This document shows positions 16,380-25,914 of a stretch of DNA of 64,000 bases, in pieces. The notes below the pieces were generated by a model. That model had not been told where the DNA came from, did no database searches, and worked only from the letters and a program-made list of their open reading frames with translations. The stretch covers positions 248,001 through 312,000 of the forward strand of contig NZ_SJXM01000002.1 of assembly GCF_004336805.1 (NCBI RefSeq), in the 5' to 3' direction. Within the stretch, counting starts at the first letter, position 1; every line of letters begins with the position of its first letter. Both the position numbers and the translations under genes were made by a program. This DNA is from Aeromicrobium sp. IC_218. Lineage in GTDB: Bacteria > Actinomycetota > Actinomycetes > Propionibacteriales > Nocardioidaceae.

Positions 16380-16742
16380 CTACCAGGAGACGTACGTGAC
16401 GGTGAAGCGTCCGGCCAGCTCGTCCTGCAGGCGCGTCACGAGCTTCTTGGCCTGCCGGTCGAGGTCGCGGAAGGCCTTGGGCGTGCCGAGCCTAGGGTTC
16501 GCGTCGAGGTTCTCCATCGCCTCGCCCCACGCGCGCAGGTCGTCGACAAGATCGGACGGCAGGCCGAGCGCGGTGCCCAACCACACGCGGTCGTCCGGGA
16601 GCAGGCCGGTCGCGTCCCAGAGCGGCACCGTGACCCCGTAGTCCCACATGAAGCGGATCTCCGTGCCCTCGACCTGCGCGGCGTCGCGCTCGTGCGAGCT
16701 CGGCGCGCCTCCGGTCCATCCCTCGTCCGTCACGGCCGTCAT
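16380..16742 (-). CDS. Conserved hypothetical protein
   Basis: A 120-residue soluble protein that I do not recognise. It is rich in Trp and acidic residues, with no signal peptide or membrane segment; visible stretches include RFMWDYGVTVPLWD near residue 35 and YVSW at the C-terminus. The ATG overlaps the stop of the pyruvate-oxidase-like gene by 4 nt (ATGA), so it is co-translated with that enzyme and may be a partner or simply share its regulation. No catalytic motif is apparent. The frame stays open upstream, but the overlap and absence of another start support this one. Confidence 0.7.
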   Translation of the reverse strand: MTAVTDEGWTGGAPSSHERDAAQVEGTEIRFMWDYGVTVPLWDATGLLPDDRVWLGTALGLPSDLVDDLRAWGEAMENLDANPRLGTPKAFRDLDRQAKKLVTRLQDELAGRFTVTYVSW

Positions 16743-18532
16743 TGTTCCTGCTCGGCCTGGCCGTCGAGCAGCGCCCTCGCGTGCGCGTTGCCCTCGAGGT
16801 CGAGCGCTCGGTGGTAGCCCTCCAGCATCTGCTCGCCCGCCGGGAACGGCGGCAGCAGCGGCACGTCCGGGTCGACGATCGCCTCGATGACGACCGGCCG
16901 GTCGGCGGCCAGCGCCTCGTCCCAGGCGGCGTCGACGTCCTCGGGCCGGTCCACCCGGATGCCCCGCAGGCCGAGCAGGTCGGCGTACCCCGCGTACGGA
17001 AAGTGCGGCAGCGACTGGCTGGTGTCGAAGCGCGGGTCGCCCTCGGTCTCGCGCTGCTCCCAGGTGACCTCCGCGAGGTCGCCGTTGTGCAGCACGAGGA
17101 CGACGAACCGCGGGTCGGCCCAGTCCTGCCACCGGCTGGCGACCGTGATGAGCTCGGCGACCCCGTTCATCTGCATGGCCCCGTCACCGACGAGGGCGAC
17201 GACCGGACGTCCGGGCCACTCCAGCTTGGCCGCGAGCCCGTACGGGAGTCCCGAGCCCATCGAGGCCAGCGTCGACGACAGGTGCGCCTGGACGCCGGAC
17301 GGCAGGGTCAGGTGCCGGGCGTACCAGTAGGTCACCGACCCGACGTCGACGCTGACCTGCGCGTCGGCCGGCAGCCGCGGCGACAGCACACGCACGACCC
17401 GCTCGGGGCTCAGCGGGTCGGCGGGGCCGTCCGCCCGCTCCTGGGCGATCTCGTGCCAGCGCTCGACCTGGGCGACGACCTGGTCGCGCCACCCGTGGTC
17501 GGTCCGTTCGTCCAGCAGCGGCAGCAACGCCTCGAGCGTGCCGGCGGCGTCGCCGACGACCCCGACCTCGACCGGGTAGCGGTTGCCGAGGTGCCGTCCG
17601 TCGAGGTCGACCTGCACCGCCCGCGCCTGGCCGGGCCTCGGGTAGTACTCGGTCCAGGGGTCGTTGGTGCCGATCATCAGCAGGGTGTCGCACTGGTCCA
17701 TGAGCCAGCCGGACGCCGTGGTGCCGAGGTGACCCATCACGCCGCAGCTGGTCGGCAGGGTCTCGTCCCACCACGGCTTGCCGAGCAGGCTGGTGGTCAC
17801 GCCCGCGCCGAGCCGCTCGGCCACGGCCCGCACCTGGTCGGCCGCGTCCCGTGCGCCCTGGCCGACGAGCAGGGCGACGCGCTCGCCTGCGTTGAGCACC
17901 GCCGCCGCCTCGGCCAGGTCGTCCTCGGCCGGCAGCACGCGCGGCGTGCGCCACTGCGGGGTCGTGGGCACCACCCCGTGCTCGTGCGGCACCTCGGCCG
18001 GAGCCTCGGCGACCTGCACGTCGTGCGGCAGGATCACGACGCAGGGTGAGCGCGTGGCCAGCGCCGTGCGGAACGCCCGGTCGAGCACCATCGCCGCCTG
18101 CTCCGGGGCCAGCACCGCCTGGACGTACTGGGCGGCGACGTCCTTGAACAGCGCGGTGAGGTCGATCTCCTGCTGGTACTCCGAGCCCAGCGCCGTCGTG
18201 GGCTGCTGCCCGACGATCGCGACCACGGGCTGGTGGTCGAGCTTGGCGTCGTAGAGCCCGTTGAGCAGGTGCACGGCGCCGGGCCCCTGGGTGCTCACGA
18301 CCACGCCGACCCCGCCGGTGTACTTGGCGTGGCCGACGGCCATGAGAGCGGCGTTCTCCTCGTGCCGGGCCTGCACCAGCACCGGGTCACCGTCGGCCCG
18401 GCGCAACGCTCCCATGAGCCCGTTGATGCCGTCGCCGGAGTAGCCGAAGACCCGGTGGACGTCCCAGGCCAGCAGCCGTTCGACGACCAGGTCGGCGACG
18501 AGGCGGGGTGCGTCCTGCGGGGTGCTGCTCAT
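16739..18532 (-). CDS. Thiamine-diphosphate enzyme, pyruvate oxidase / acetolactate-synthase type
   Basis: A 597-residue three-domain ThDP enzyme. The Pyr domain carries the catalytic Glu58 (ARHEENAA), the central domain follows, and the PP domain holds the cofactor motif starting GDGAMQMNG near residue 448 and ending LHNGDL. Overall it is closest to PoxB-like pyruvate oxidase/dehydrogenase and related acetolactate synthase paralogues; the C-terminus is not the membrane-binding helix of E. coli PoxB. It probably decarboxylates pyruvate or another 2-oxoacid, but the acceptor is uncertain. GGAGG lies 5 nt before the ATG, and a perfect inverted repeat (18545-18560) lies just upstream. It is translationally coupled to the small hypothetical gene downstream. 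Confidence 0.8.
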   Translation of the reverse strand: MSSTPQDAPRLVADLVVERLLAWDVHRVFGYSGDGINGLMGALRRADGDPVLVQARHEENAALMAVGHAKYTGGVGVVVSTQGPGAVHLLNGLYDAKLDHQPVVAIVGQQPTTALGSEYQQEIDLTALFKDVAAQYVQAVLAPEQAAMVLDRAFRTALATRSPCVVILPHDVQVAEAPAEVPHEHGVVPTTPQWRTPRVLPAEDDLAEAAAVLNAGERVALLVGQGARDAADQVRAVAERLGAGVTTSLLGKPWWDETLPTSCGVMGHLGTTASGWLMDQCDTLLMIGTNDPWTEYYPRPGQARAVQVDLDGRHLGNRYPVEVGVVGDAAGTLEALLPLLDERTDHGWRDQVVAQVERWHEIAQERADGPADPLSPERVVRVLSPRLPADAQVSVDVGSVTYWYARHLTLPSGVQAHLSSTLASMGSGLPYGLAAKLEWPGRPVVALVGDGAMQMNGVAELITVASRWQDWADPRFVVLVLHNGDLAEVTWEQRETEGDPRFDTSQSLPHFPYAGYADLLGLRGIRVDRPEDVDAAWDEALAADRPVVIEAIVDPDVPLLPPFPAGEQMLEGYHRALDLEGNAHARALLDGQAEQEQ

Positions 18533-18544
18533 GGGACCTCCGGA

Positions 18545-18560
18545 TGAGTCGTGTGACTCA
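18545..18560. promoter_or_regulatory. Perfect inverted repeat upstream of the pyruvate-oxidase-like gene
   Basis: TGAGTC-GTGT-GACTCA is a perfect 6-4-6 palindrome 12 nt upstream of the start codon at 18532. It is a plausible operator; the regulator is unknown. Confidence 0.45.
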
Positions 18561-18604
18561 GGCGGAGTACCCGGGCGGGCGCGGCGCAATCGCGCCGGCC
18601 AGAG

Positions 18605-20077
18605 CTACAGCGCGCAGGCGGGGACGTCCGCGGCCGGCAGCGGCGCGGGGACGCCGATGCTCGGCATGCCCAGGCCGACCGAGCGCACCTCGGTGCGTCC
18701 CTGGCGGGCCTCCCACGTGTCGCCGGCGCGGGTGCGGCGGATCGAGGCGGGCGGGACGTCGCTGACCAGGTGGTGCGGCGCGCCCTTGGTGATCGTCACC
18801 TCGACCATGTCGCCCGGACGCACCTCGGCGCCGCCGGTGACGAAGTGGACCAGCCGGTTGTCGCGCGCACGTCCGGTCAGGCGGGACGTCTCGCCATCCT
18901 TCTTGCCGCTGGTGTCGGCGACCAGCAGCTCGACCGTGGTGCCCTCGAGCCGCTTGTTCTCCTCGTAGGCGACCTCGTTGACCAGCGCGATGAGCCGGTC
19001 GTAGCGCTCCTGGACGACCGCCTTGGGCAGCTGGTCCGCCATGGTCGCGGCCGGCGTGCCCGGACGCTGCGAGTACTGGAACGTGAACGCGCTGCTGAAC
19101 CGCGCCCGGCGCACGACGTCCATCGTCTCGAGGAAGTCCTCCTCGGTCTCGCCGGGGAAGCCGACGATGATGTCGGTCGTGATGGCCGCGTGCGGCATCG
19201 CCTCGCGCACCCGGTCGAGGATGCCGAGGAACTTCTCCTTGCGGTACGAGCGGCGCATCGCCTTGAGCACGCGGTCCGAGCCCGACTGCAGCGGCATGTG
19301 CAGCTGCGGCATGACGTTGGGCGTCTCGGCCATGGCGGCGATGACGTCGTCGGTGAAGTCCTTGGGGTGCGGGCTGGTGAAGCGGACGCGCTCCAGGCCC
19401 TCGATCTCGCCACAGGCGCGCAGCAGCTTGGCGAACGCCTGCCGGTCGCCGAACTCGACGCCGTACGCGTTGACGTTCTGGCCCAGCAGCGTCACCTCGG
19501 CGACGCCGTCGTCCACCAGCGCCTGCACCTCGGCGAGGATGTCGCCGGGGCGGCGGTCCTTCTCCTTGCCGCGCAGCGCCGGGACGATGCAGAACGTGCA
19601 GGTGTTGTTGCAGCCGACGCTGATCGAGACCCACGCGGAGTAGACCGAGTCGCGCTTGGTCGGCAACGTCGACGGGAAGACCTCGAGCGCCTCGAGGATC
19701 TCCACCTGGCTGTCGCGCTCGATGGCCGCGCGGTCGAGCAGCACCGGCAGCGAGCCGATGTTGTGGGTGCCGAAGACGACGTCGACGTACGGCGCGCGCT
19801 CGGTGATGGTGGCGCGGTCCTTCTGGGCCAGGCAGCCGCCGACGGCGATCTGCATGGTCGGGTTCTTCGCCTTGACCGACGCCAGGTGGCCGAGGTTGCC
19901 GTACAGCTTGTTGTCGGCGTTCTCGCGCACCGCGCAGGTGTTGAACACGACGAGGTCGGGCACGGCGTCGCCGTCGGCCTTCGCGTAGCCGGCGGTCTCC
20001 AGCAGGCCCGAGAGCCGCTCGGAGTCGTGCACGTTCATCTGGCACCCGTAGGTGCGCACCTCATACGTCTTCGTCAT
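18605..20077 (-). CDS. miaB: tRNA-2-methylthio-N6-dimethylallyladenosine synthase
   Basis: A 490-residue radical-SAM methylthiotransferase. The N-terminal UPF0004 domain holds three cluster cysteines (Cys12, Cys48, Cys82), the radical-SAM motif CNNTCTFC supplies Cys156, Cys160 and Cys163, and a C-terminal TRAM domain binds tRNA. It adds a methylthio group at C2 of the adenosine already modified by MiaA (encoded at 13797). The gene is separated from recA-recX, with which it clusters in many actinobacteria, by about 7.5 kb containing glutamate transport and other genes. TACGAT lies 9 nt before the ATG, suggesting a very short leader. Confidence 0.96.
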   Translation of the reverse strand: MTKTYEVRTYGCQMNVHDSERLSGLLETAGYAKADGDAVPDLVVFNTCAVRENADNKLYGNLGHLASVKAKNPTMQIAVGGCLAQKDRATITERAPYVDVVFGTHNIGSLPVLLDRAAIERDSQVEILEALEVFPSTLPTKRDSVYSAWVSISVGCNNTCTFCIVPALRGKEKDRRPGDILAEVQALVDDGVAEVTLLGQNVNAYGVEFGDRQAFAKLLRACGEIEGLERVRFTSPHPKDFTDDVIAAMAETPNVMPQLHMPLQSGSDRVLKAMRRSYRKEKFLGILDRVREAMPHAAITTDIIVGFPGETEEDFLETMDVVRRARFSSAFTFQYSQRPGTPAATMADQLPKAVVQERYDRLIALVNEVAYEENKRLEGTTVELLVADTSGKKDGETSRLTGRARDNRLVHFVTGGAEVRPGDMVEVTITKGAPHHLVSDVPPASIRRTRAGDTWEARQGRTEVRSVGLGMPSIGVPAPLPAADVPACAL

Positions 20078-20135
20078 GGCCGCACCATCGTACGTCCGCG
20101 ATCCGCCGTCCCCCGCATCCGCGCGGCAGGCCCGG

Positions 20136-20825
20136 CTACATCGCCTCCAGCATCTGGCGCATGCGGTCGGTCTCGGCCGACTGGTCGGCGCCGATGCCGG
20201 CCGCGAGCTCGTTGAGCTCCTGGTCGCTGCCCTCGGCGAGCACCTCGTCGACCATCTCCATGGCGCCCTGGTGGTGCATGATCATCAGCTCCAGGAAGAG
20301 CTCGTCGAACGCCTCGCCCTTGGCCTGGGAGAGCCGCTCGAGGTCGGCCTCGGACGCCATGCCGGGCATGTCCTCCATCGACTCGTGCGCGCCGGACCCG
20401 TGGTGGTCGTGGGCGTCCATCGAGAGCGGTCCGAGCTCGCCCTTCTCGATCTGCTCGGCGGTCGGGGCGTCCTGCCCTCGCTTGGTCAGCCAGCTCGCCA
20501 TGAGGACGATCTCGGGCTTCTGCGCCGCGGCGATGCGCTCGGCGAACGTCCGCACGCCCTCGCCGCCGCCGGCCGCCGGCGCGAACGCGGCCATCTCCAG
20601 CGCCTGCGCGTGGTGCGGCACCATCATCTGCGCGAAGGCGATGTCGGCGTCGTTGGCGTCCGCCGGCTCCACCTCGGGCGCCTCGTCCAGGGTCTTGGAG
20701 TCCTCGCCCGGCTTGCCCGGCTGGACGATCGTGCCGTCCACCTGTGGACGGTCGTCGTCACCGCTGCACGCGGCGGCCCCCATCAGCACGACCGCGCACA
20801 GCACGGCCCCGATCCTGCTCGTCAT
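20136..20825 (-). CDS. DUF305 lipoprotein
   Basis: A 229-residue secreted protein with an N-terminal signal and lipobox-like AAAC (Cys20), followed by two DUF305 halves. Each half carries a His-rich motif ([13 protein letters not shown] near residue 70 and [14 protein letters not shown] near 190), and DAHDHHGSG lies between them. The ferritin-like DUF305 fold and His/Met content suggest metal binding, possibly copper, but this is inference. ATG at 20825 is chosen over 20831 because GGGGGG then has 6-nt spacing. It is divergent from the LVIVD-repeat gene with a 125-nt shared promoter region; both products are extracytoplasmic, which hints at a joint function. Confidence 0.85.
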   Translation of the reverse strand: MTSRIGAVLCAVVLMGAAACSGDDDRPQVDGTIVQPGKPGEDSKTLDEAPEVEPADANDADIAFAQMMVPHHAQALEMAAFAPAAGGGEGVRTFAERIAAAQKPEIVLMASWLTKRGQDAPTAEQIEKGELGPLSMDAHDHHGSGAHESMEDMPGMASEADLERLSQAKGEAFDELFLELMIMHHQGAMEMVDEVLAEGSDQELNELAAGIGADQSAETDRMRQMLEAM

Positions 20826-20950
20826 CGTCATCCCCCCGGCCGACGGCTTCGTCCCGCCGAGGTTAACGGCGCAAAACTTTTCGCACCAGGGTCTTGTGCC
20901 TGCCCGTTCCGCCCGACGACGATACGAACACTTCGGGGGAAGGAACACAC

Positions 20951-22510
20951 ATGCGTATCTCGCGCTCCAGAGCCTCAGGAACGGCTCTTCTCACCCTGGC
21001 CGCAGCCGGCGCCCTCACCACGGCGCTGCTCACGCCGCTCGGCGCATCGGCCGACGACTCCACCACGACCGAGGATCCCTGCAAGGACTTCCCGGCCCTC
21101 TCCGACGCCGACCGGCGCGCCGGCAACTGCGTCCCCGGCAACGACATCGCCCGCATGAACGACCGCGGGACGAAGCTCGACACCGAGCAGGACGAGCAGT
21201 CCAGCAGCAACGTCCGCCGGCTCAAGACGATCCCCAAGCAGGGGTCGTTCGCCTCCGTGGACGCGCTCAACAGCGACCTCGCGTTCAGCGGCCGCTACGC
21301 CTACGCGGGCAACTACAACGGCTTCACCGTCTACGACCTCAAGAACCCGGCCAAGCCGAAGGTGCTGTCGCAGGTCGTGTGCCCCGGCTCGCAGAACGAC
21401 GTGTCGGTCTACGGCGACCTGCTCGTGCTGAGCACCGACTCGTCCCGCTCGGACGACTCCTGCGAGAGCACCGCCCAGTCGGCCACGATCAAGGACTCGT
21501 GGGAGGGCATCAAGGTCTTCGACATCTCCAACCCGCGCGTGCCCGAGTACGTGTCGGCGGTCGAGACCCCGTGCGGCTCGCACACCCACACGCTCGCGCC
21601 GAAGGCCCGCAAGGGCGGCTGGGGCCACGACAAGAAGGGCGGCAAGGGACGCAAGGGCGAGGACCTGTACGTCTACGTCTCGTCCTACTCCCCCAGCGCC
21701 AGCTTCCCGGACTGCCAGCCTCCGCTGGACTCGATCGGCGTCGTGAAGATCCCGACCGACAAGCCCGAGAAGGCCTCGCTGGTCAACGTGCCGGTGCTCT
21801 TCCCGGACGGCGGCAACCCGGGCAACGGCTACACGCGGGCCACGTCCGGCTGCCACGACCTGACGGCGTACCCGAGCAAGGACATCATGGCCGGCGCCTG
21901 CATGGGTGACGGCATCCTGCTCGACATCTCCGACCGCGAGAAGCCGGTCGTCACCGAGAACGTCCGCGACGACAACTTCGCCTTCTGGCACTCGGCGACG
22001 TTCAACAACGACGCCACGAAGGTCGTCTTCACCGACGAGCTCGGCGGCGGCGGTGCGCCGACCTGCAACCCGACGGTCGGCCCGGAGAAGGGCGCCAACG
22101 GCATCTACGACATCACTCGCCGCGGTGAGCTGACGTTCAAGAGCTACTACAAGATCCCGCGCACCCAGGCCAACACCGAGAACTGCGTCGCCCACAACGG
22201 CTCGCTGGTCCCGGTGAAGGGCAAGGACATCATGGTCCAGGCCTGGTACCAGGGCGGCTGGTCGATGTTCGACTTCACCGACTCGGCCAACCCCAAGGAG
22301 ATCGCCTGGCACGACCGCGGCCCGTACGACGCGGCCGAGCTCGTGACGGCCGGCCCCTGGTCGACGTACTACTACAACGGCTACATCTACTCCAACGAGA
22401 TCCAGCGCGGCTTCGACGTCTTCAAGGTCGACGACCGCCGCATCCGTGGGGCGGAGCGGGTCCGGTTCGACGAGCTGAACCCGCAGAGCCAGCCGCGCTA
22501 CCGCGAGTAG
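20951..22510 (+). CDS. Secreted LVIVD-repeat beta-propeller protein
   Basis: A 519-residue exported protein with a Sec signal peptide (cleavage probably after LGASA, near residue 35). The body contains LVIVD-type repeats such as YNGFTVYDLKNPAKP, GIKVFDISNPRVPEYV and LLDISDREKP, expected to form a beta-propeller. Several cysteines may form disulfides, and a Lys/Gly-rich insert lies near residues 215-240. The biochemical role is unknown; the family occurs in extracellular proteins. GGGAAGGA stands 6 nt before the ATG. It is divergent from the DUF305 lipoprotein and ends before a strong hairpin. Confidence 0.82.
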   Translation: MRISRSRASGTALLTLAAAGALTTALLTPLGASADDSTTTEDPCKDFPALSDADRRAGNCVPGNDIARMNDRGTKLDTEQDEQSSSNVRRLKTIPKQGSFASVDALNSDLAFSGRYAYAGNYNGFTVYDLKNPAKPKVLSQVVCPGSQNDVSVYGDLLVLSTDSSRSDDSCESTAQSATIKDSWEGIKVFDISNPRVPEYVSAVETPCGSHTHTLAPKARKGGWGHDKKGGKGRKGEDLYVYVSSYSPSASFPDCQPPLDSIGVVKIPTDKPEKASLVNVPVLFPDGGNPGNGYTRATSGCHDLTAYPSKDIMAGACMGDGILLDISDREKPVVTENVRDDNFAFWHSATFNNDATKVVFTDELGGGGAPTCNPTVGPEKGANGIYDITRRGELTFKSYYKIPRTQANTENCVAHNGSLVPVKGKDIMVQAWYQGGWSMFDFTDSANPKEIAWHDRGPYDAAELVTAGPWSTYYYNGYIYSNEIQRGFDVFKVDDRRIRGAERVRFDELNPQSQPRYRE

Positions 22511-22528
22511 CACGGACGCCCGTGACGG

Positions 22529-22557
22529 AGCCGGTCGGACCTCGTGTCCGGCCGGCT
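22529..22557 (+). terminator. Terminator after the LVIVD gene
   Basis: Arms of 12 nt (22529-22540 and 22546-22557) with one T-G wobble enclose CTCGT and are followed by a T-containing stretch. Confidence 0.65.
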
Positions 22558-22614
22558 TCGTTGCGTTGTGGTGACGATCTCGGTTCCGGGTGTCGTCTCG
22601 CCCAGTGGGACCGA

Positions 22615-22620
22615 TAGGTT
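22615..22620 (+). promoter_or_regulatory. gluA -10 hexamer (leaderless type)
   Basis: TAGGTT lies 7 nt before the gluA ATG at 22628, and no Shine-Dalgarno is present. It supports this start over an in-frame ATG at 22544. Confidence 0.5.
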
Positions 22621-22627
22621 GTGCGCC

Positions 22628-23371
22628 ATGGTTTCCACCCCGATGGTCGCCATGCAGGGCGTCCAGAAGCACTTCGGCTCCCTGCATGTGCTCCAGGACA
22701 TCGACCTTGAGGTCGCCCAGGGCGAGGTCGTCGTCGTGATCGGCCCCTCGGGGTCCGGCAAGTCGACGCTCTGCCGCACGATCAACCGGCTCGAGACGAT
22801 CGACGAGGGCACGATCTCCCTCGACGGCCAGCCGCTCCCGGCCGAGGGCAAGCCACTCGCCCAGCTGCGCGCGGACGTCGGCATGGTGTTCCAGTCGTTC
22901 AACCTCTTCGCGCACAAGACGATCCTCGAGAACGTCACGCTGGGCCCGATCAAGGTCCGCGGCGAGAAGAAGGCCGACGCCGAGGCCCGCGCGATGGAGC
23001 TGCTCAAGCGCGTCGGAGTCGACTCGCAGGCCCAGAAGCTGCCCGCGCAGCTCTCCGGCGGCCAGCAGCAGCGTGTGGCGATCGCCCGCGCCCTGGCGAT
23101 GCAGCCCAAGGTGATGCTCTTCGACGAGCCGACCTCGGCGCTGGACCCCGAGATGATCAGCGAGGTCCTCGACACGATGACCTCGCTGGCGCGGGACGGC
23201 ATGACGATGATCGTGGTCACCCACGAGATGGGCTTCGCCCGCACCGCTGCCGACCGCGTCGTGTTCATGGCCGACGGACGCATCGTCGAGCAGAACACGC
23301 CGCAGGAGTTCTTCGACCACCCGCAGTCGGAGCGCGCCCGGGACTTCCTGGGCAAGATCCTCAAGCACTGA
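22628..23371 (+). CDS. gluA: Glutamate ABC transporter ATP-binding protein
   Basis: A 247-residue polar-amino-acid-type ABC ATPase with Walker [11 protein letters not shown]-loop MVFQSFNLF, signature [15 protein letters not shown] and Walker [12 protein letters not shown]. With the binding lipoprotein and two permeases downstream it matches the gluABCD glutamate uptake operon of corynebacteria. The ATG at 22628 starts the conserved region and lies 7 nt after TAGGTT, so an upstream in-frame ATG inside the previous terminator is rejected. It is followed at 28 nt by gluB. Confidence 0.92.
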   Translation: MVSTPMVAMQGVQKHFGSLHVLQDIDLEVAQGEVVVVIGPSGSGKSTLCRTINRLETIDEGTISLDGQPLPAEGKPLAQLRADVGMVFQSFNLFAHKTILENVTLGPIKVRGEKKADAEARAMELLKRVGVDSQAQKLPAQLSGGQQQRVAIARALAMQPKVMLFDEPTSALDPEMISEVLDTMTSLARDGMTMIVVTHEMGFARTAADRVVFMADGRIVEQNTPQEFFDHPQSERARDFLGKILKH

Positions 23372-23399
23372 CCACCCACTCAACACCCCTGGGGGAACA

Positions 23400-24281
23400 A
23401 TGAAGATCAGCACCCGCTTCGCGGCGCTCGGCGCCGCTGCCCTGCTGACGCTCGCCGCCTGCGGCGACGCCGGCTCCGAGAACGAGGCCGCCGACAACGA
23501 CTACGAGGTCGTCGACAGCCCGAAGTTCGACGACGGCACCCGCATGGCCGAGATCGCCGAGGCCGGCAAGGTCAAGATCGGCGTCAAGTTCGACCAGCCC
23601 GGCATCGGCTTCAAGGCCGCCGGCTCGGACGAGCCGACCGGCTTCGACCCGGAGATGGGCAAGATCATCGCCGGCCAGCTCGGCATCGAGCCCAAGGACA
23701 TCGAGTGGGTCGAGACCATCTCGGACAACCGTGAGCCCTTCCTGCAGAACGGCACCGTCGACTTCGTGATCGCGTCCTACTCGATCACCGACGAGCGCCG
23801 CCAGGTCGTCGGCCAGGCTGGCCCGTACTACCTCACCGGCCAGCAGCTGCTCGTCGCCGCCGACAGCGACATCACCGGCCCCGAGGATCTGAAGGGCCAG
23901 AAGGTCTGCTCGGTCACCGGCTCCACCCCGATCAAGACGATCGAGGAGAAGTACGACGTCACGCCCGCCGGCTTCGACACGTACTCCGAGTGCGTCGAGC
24001 AGCTGAAGAACGGCTCGGTCGACGCGGTCACCACCGACGGCTCGATCCTGCTCGGCTACGCCGCTCAGGACCCGGACGCCCTCAAGGTCGTCGGCGAGCC
24101 GTTCTCCGAGGAGCGCTACGGCATCGGCTACAGCAAGGACTCCCCCGAGCTGTGCACCTTCCTCAACGACACGCTGACCAAGGCGTTCGAGGACGGCGCC
24201 TGGGAGGACGCGTTCGACGCCACCCTCGGCAAGTCCGGCAACGAGGTCCCCGAGGCGCCGAAGCTCGACGCCTGCGCCTGA
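23400..24281 (+). CDS. gluB: Glutamate-binding lipoprotein
   Basis: A 293-residue amino-acid-binding lipoprotein (SBP_bac_3 family). The lipobox LAAC (Cys about 21) follows a short signal, and an acidic linker leads to the two-lobed domain (EIAEAGKVKIGVKFDQPG onward). Two cysteine pairs in the C-terminal half (KVCSVTG, YSECVEQL, ELCTFL, LDACA) resemble GluB-type proteins. It captures glutamate or a related acidic amino acid at the cell surface for GluCD-GluA. GGGGGAAC precedes the ATG. Confidence 0.92.
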   Translation: MKISTRFAALGAAALLTLAACGDAGSENEAADNDYEVVDSPKFDDGTRMAEIAEAGKVKIGVKFDQPGIGFKAAGSDEPTGFDPEMGKIIAGQLGIEPKDIEWVETISDNREPFLQNGTVDFVIASYSITDERRQVVGQAGPYYLTGQQLLVAADSDITGPEDLKGQKVCSVTGSTPIKTIEEKYDVTPAGFDTYSECVEQLKNGSVDAVTTDGSILLGYAAQDPDALKVVGEPFSEERYGIGYSKDSPELCTFLNDTLTKAFEDGAWEDAFDATLGKSGNEVPEAPKLDACA

Positions 24282-24332
24282 GCACTGAGCACGACCCGCT
24301 GACGCGGGCCTGATCGCCACCGAAAGGATGAG

Positions 24333-24983
24333 ATGGACGTCCTGGTCGACAACGCCGACCTGATCCTCGACGGATTCTGGAAGACGTTGCAGCTGGTGCT
24401 GGTCTCGGGCGCGTACGCGCTCGTGATCGGCGTCCTCGTGGCGGTCGCCCGCGTCAGCCCCGTCGGGGTGCTGCGCGGAGCGGCGACGGTCTACGTGACC
24501 CTGTTCCGCAACACGCCCCTGCTGATCCTCATCATCATCGCGTACTACGGCATGCCGGACATCGGCATCAACCCCGGGTTCTTCCCGCTCATCACCATCG
24601 CGATGGGCATCTACACCTCGACGTTCATCGCCGAGGCGCTGCGCTCGGGCATCAACGGCGTGCCCGTCGGGCAGGCCGAGGCAGCTCGCGCCGTCGGGAT
24701 GCCGTTCGGCATGACGATGACGCAGGTCGTGCTGCCGCAGGCCGGACGCCTGATCGTCCCGCCGGTCGCCAGCGTGCTCATCGCCCTGGTGAAGAACACC
24801 TCCCTCGCGGGTGCCTTCGGCATCGCGGAGGCCACGTTCCGGATGAGGGGCCTGCTGAACGACCACGCCACCGACCGGTGGTGGATCTTCTTCGGCATCG
24901 GCCTCGGCTACGTCGTCATCGTGGAGGTCATCTCGTTGATCGCCTACCTGATCGAGCGCCGCTGGAAGGTGGTGACCCGATGA
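24333..24983 (+). CDS. gluC: Glutamate ABC transporter permease GluC
   Basis: A 216-residue HisM-type permease with about five membrane helices and the EAA loop EAARAVGMPFGMTMTQVVLPQAG (in part), which contacts the ATPase. It pairs with GluD to form the channel. AAGGATGAG precedes the ATG, and its stop overlaps the gluD start by 4 nt. Third gene of gluABCD. Confidence 0.92.
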   Translation: MDVLVDNADLILDGFWKTLQLVLVSGAYALVIGVLVAVARVSPVGVLRGAATVYVTLFRNTPLLILIIIAYYGMPDIGINPGFFPLITIAMGIYTSTFIAEALRSGINGVPVGQAEAARAVGMPFGMTMTQVVLPQAGRLIVPPVASVLIALVKNTSLAGAFGIAEATFRMRGLLNDHATDRWWIFFGIGLGYVVIVEVISLIAYLIERRWKVVTR

Positions 24984-25855
24984 CCAGCGTCCTGTTCGAC
25001 GTCCCCGGCCCGAAGGCACGCCGCCGTCACCGCATCATCGGCGGGCTGACGATCCTGGCCCTGGTCGGCCTCTTCGCGCTCGCGATCTGGAAGCTGTACA
25101 GCGAGGACCTCTTCACGGCGCAGAACTGGGAGCCGTTCGTCACGCCGGTCTACATCAACGTCCTCCTCGAGGGCCTGATGTGGACCATCATCTCGGCGGT
25201 CCTCGCCATCGCCGGTGCCGTGGTGCTCGGCGTGGTCCTGGGTGTCGCCAAGCTGTCGGACCACCGCATCGTCCGCTGGCCGGCATGGCTGTTCGTGGAG
25301 TTCTTCCGCGCCGTCCCCCTGCTGCTCCTGATCATCTTCATCTGGTCCCTGGCCGGCTACCCGCTCTACACGATCTGGCCGCTCGTCGCCGGACTCGTGC
25401 TCTACAACGGTTCCGTCCTGGCCGAGATCTTCCGGGCGGGGATCAACGCCGTCCCGAGCGGCCAGGTCGAGGCCGGCTACGCCCTCGGCCTGCGCAAGAC
25501 CGCGGTCACGCGGATCATCCAGCTGCCGCAGGCGATCCGGATCATGATCCCGTCGCTCATCAGCCAGTGCATCGTCGCCCTCAAGGACACGTCGCTGGGC
25601 TACGTCATCACCGCGTCCGGCCTCACGGTCGCCGGCCGCGAGATCTGGCGGACGTTCGGCAACTACCTGTCCACGGCCATCGTCCTCGCGGTCATCTACA
25701 TCATCCTCAACCTGCTGCTGAGCTGGTTCGGCAACTGGGTCGAGGGGCGCATCAACCGCTCGCCCAAGACGGTCGGCAACGACGCGGCTCGGAGCACCAC
25801 GGACCTGGAGCAGCGCCGTCTCGACAACGGCAGCACCGTGGGTGGCCCCGTCTAG
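24980..25855 (+). CDS. gluD: Glutamate ABC transporter permease GluD
   Basis: A 291-residue polar-amino-acid permease with about five to six helices and an EAA loop (EAGYALGLRKTAVTRIIQLP). It is longer than GluC because of N- and C-terminal cytoplasmic extensions, as in corynebacterial GluD. ATG at 24980 overlaps the gluC stop (ATGA). The operon ends at a perfect 21-bp terminator. Confidence 0.92.
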   Translation: MTSVLFDVPGPKARRRHRIIGGLTILALVGLFALAIWKLYSEDLFTAQNWEPFVTPVYINVLLEGLMWTIISAVLAIAGAVVLGVVLGVAKLSDHRIVRWPAWLFVEFFRAVPLLLLIIFIWSLAGYPLYTIWPLVAGLVLYNGSVLAEIFRAGINAVPSGQVEAGYALGLRKTAVTRIIQLPQAIRIMIPSLISQCIVALKDTSLGYVITASGLTVAGREIWRTFGNYLSTAIVLAVIYIILNLLLSWFGNWVEGRINRSPKTVGNDAARSTTDLEQRRLDNGSTVGGPV

Positions 25856-25864
25856 GCGCCCCAC

Positions 25865-25909
25865 ACGCACGAGGGCCCCGGCACCGATGGTGCCGGGGCC
25901 CTCGTGCGT
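25865..25909. terminator. Bidirectional terminator after gluD
   Basis: Perfect 21-nt arms (25865-25885 and 25889-25909) enclose GAT. It lies between convergent gluD and the DUF4442 gene. Confidence 0.85.
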
Positions 25910-25914
25910 CCGGG

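Noticed and set aside
22544-22627. Upstream ATG at 22544 as start of gluA
   Set aside because: It lies inside the terminator hairpin of the previous gene, and the added residues do not match ABC ATPases.
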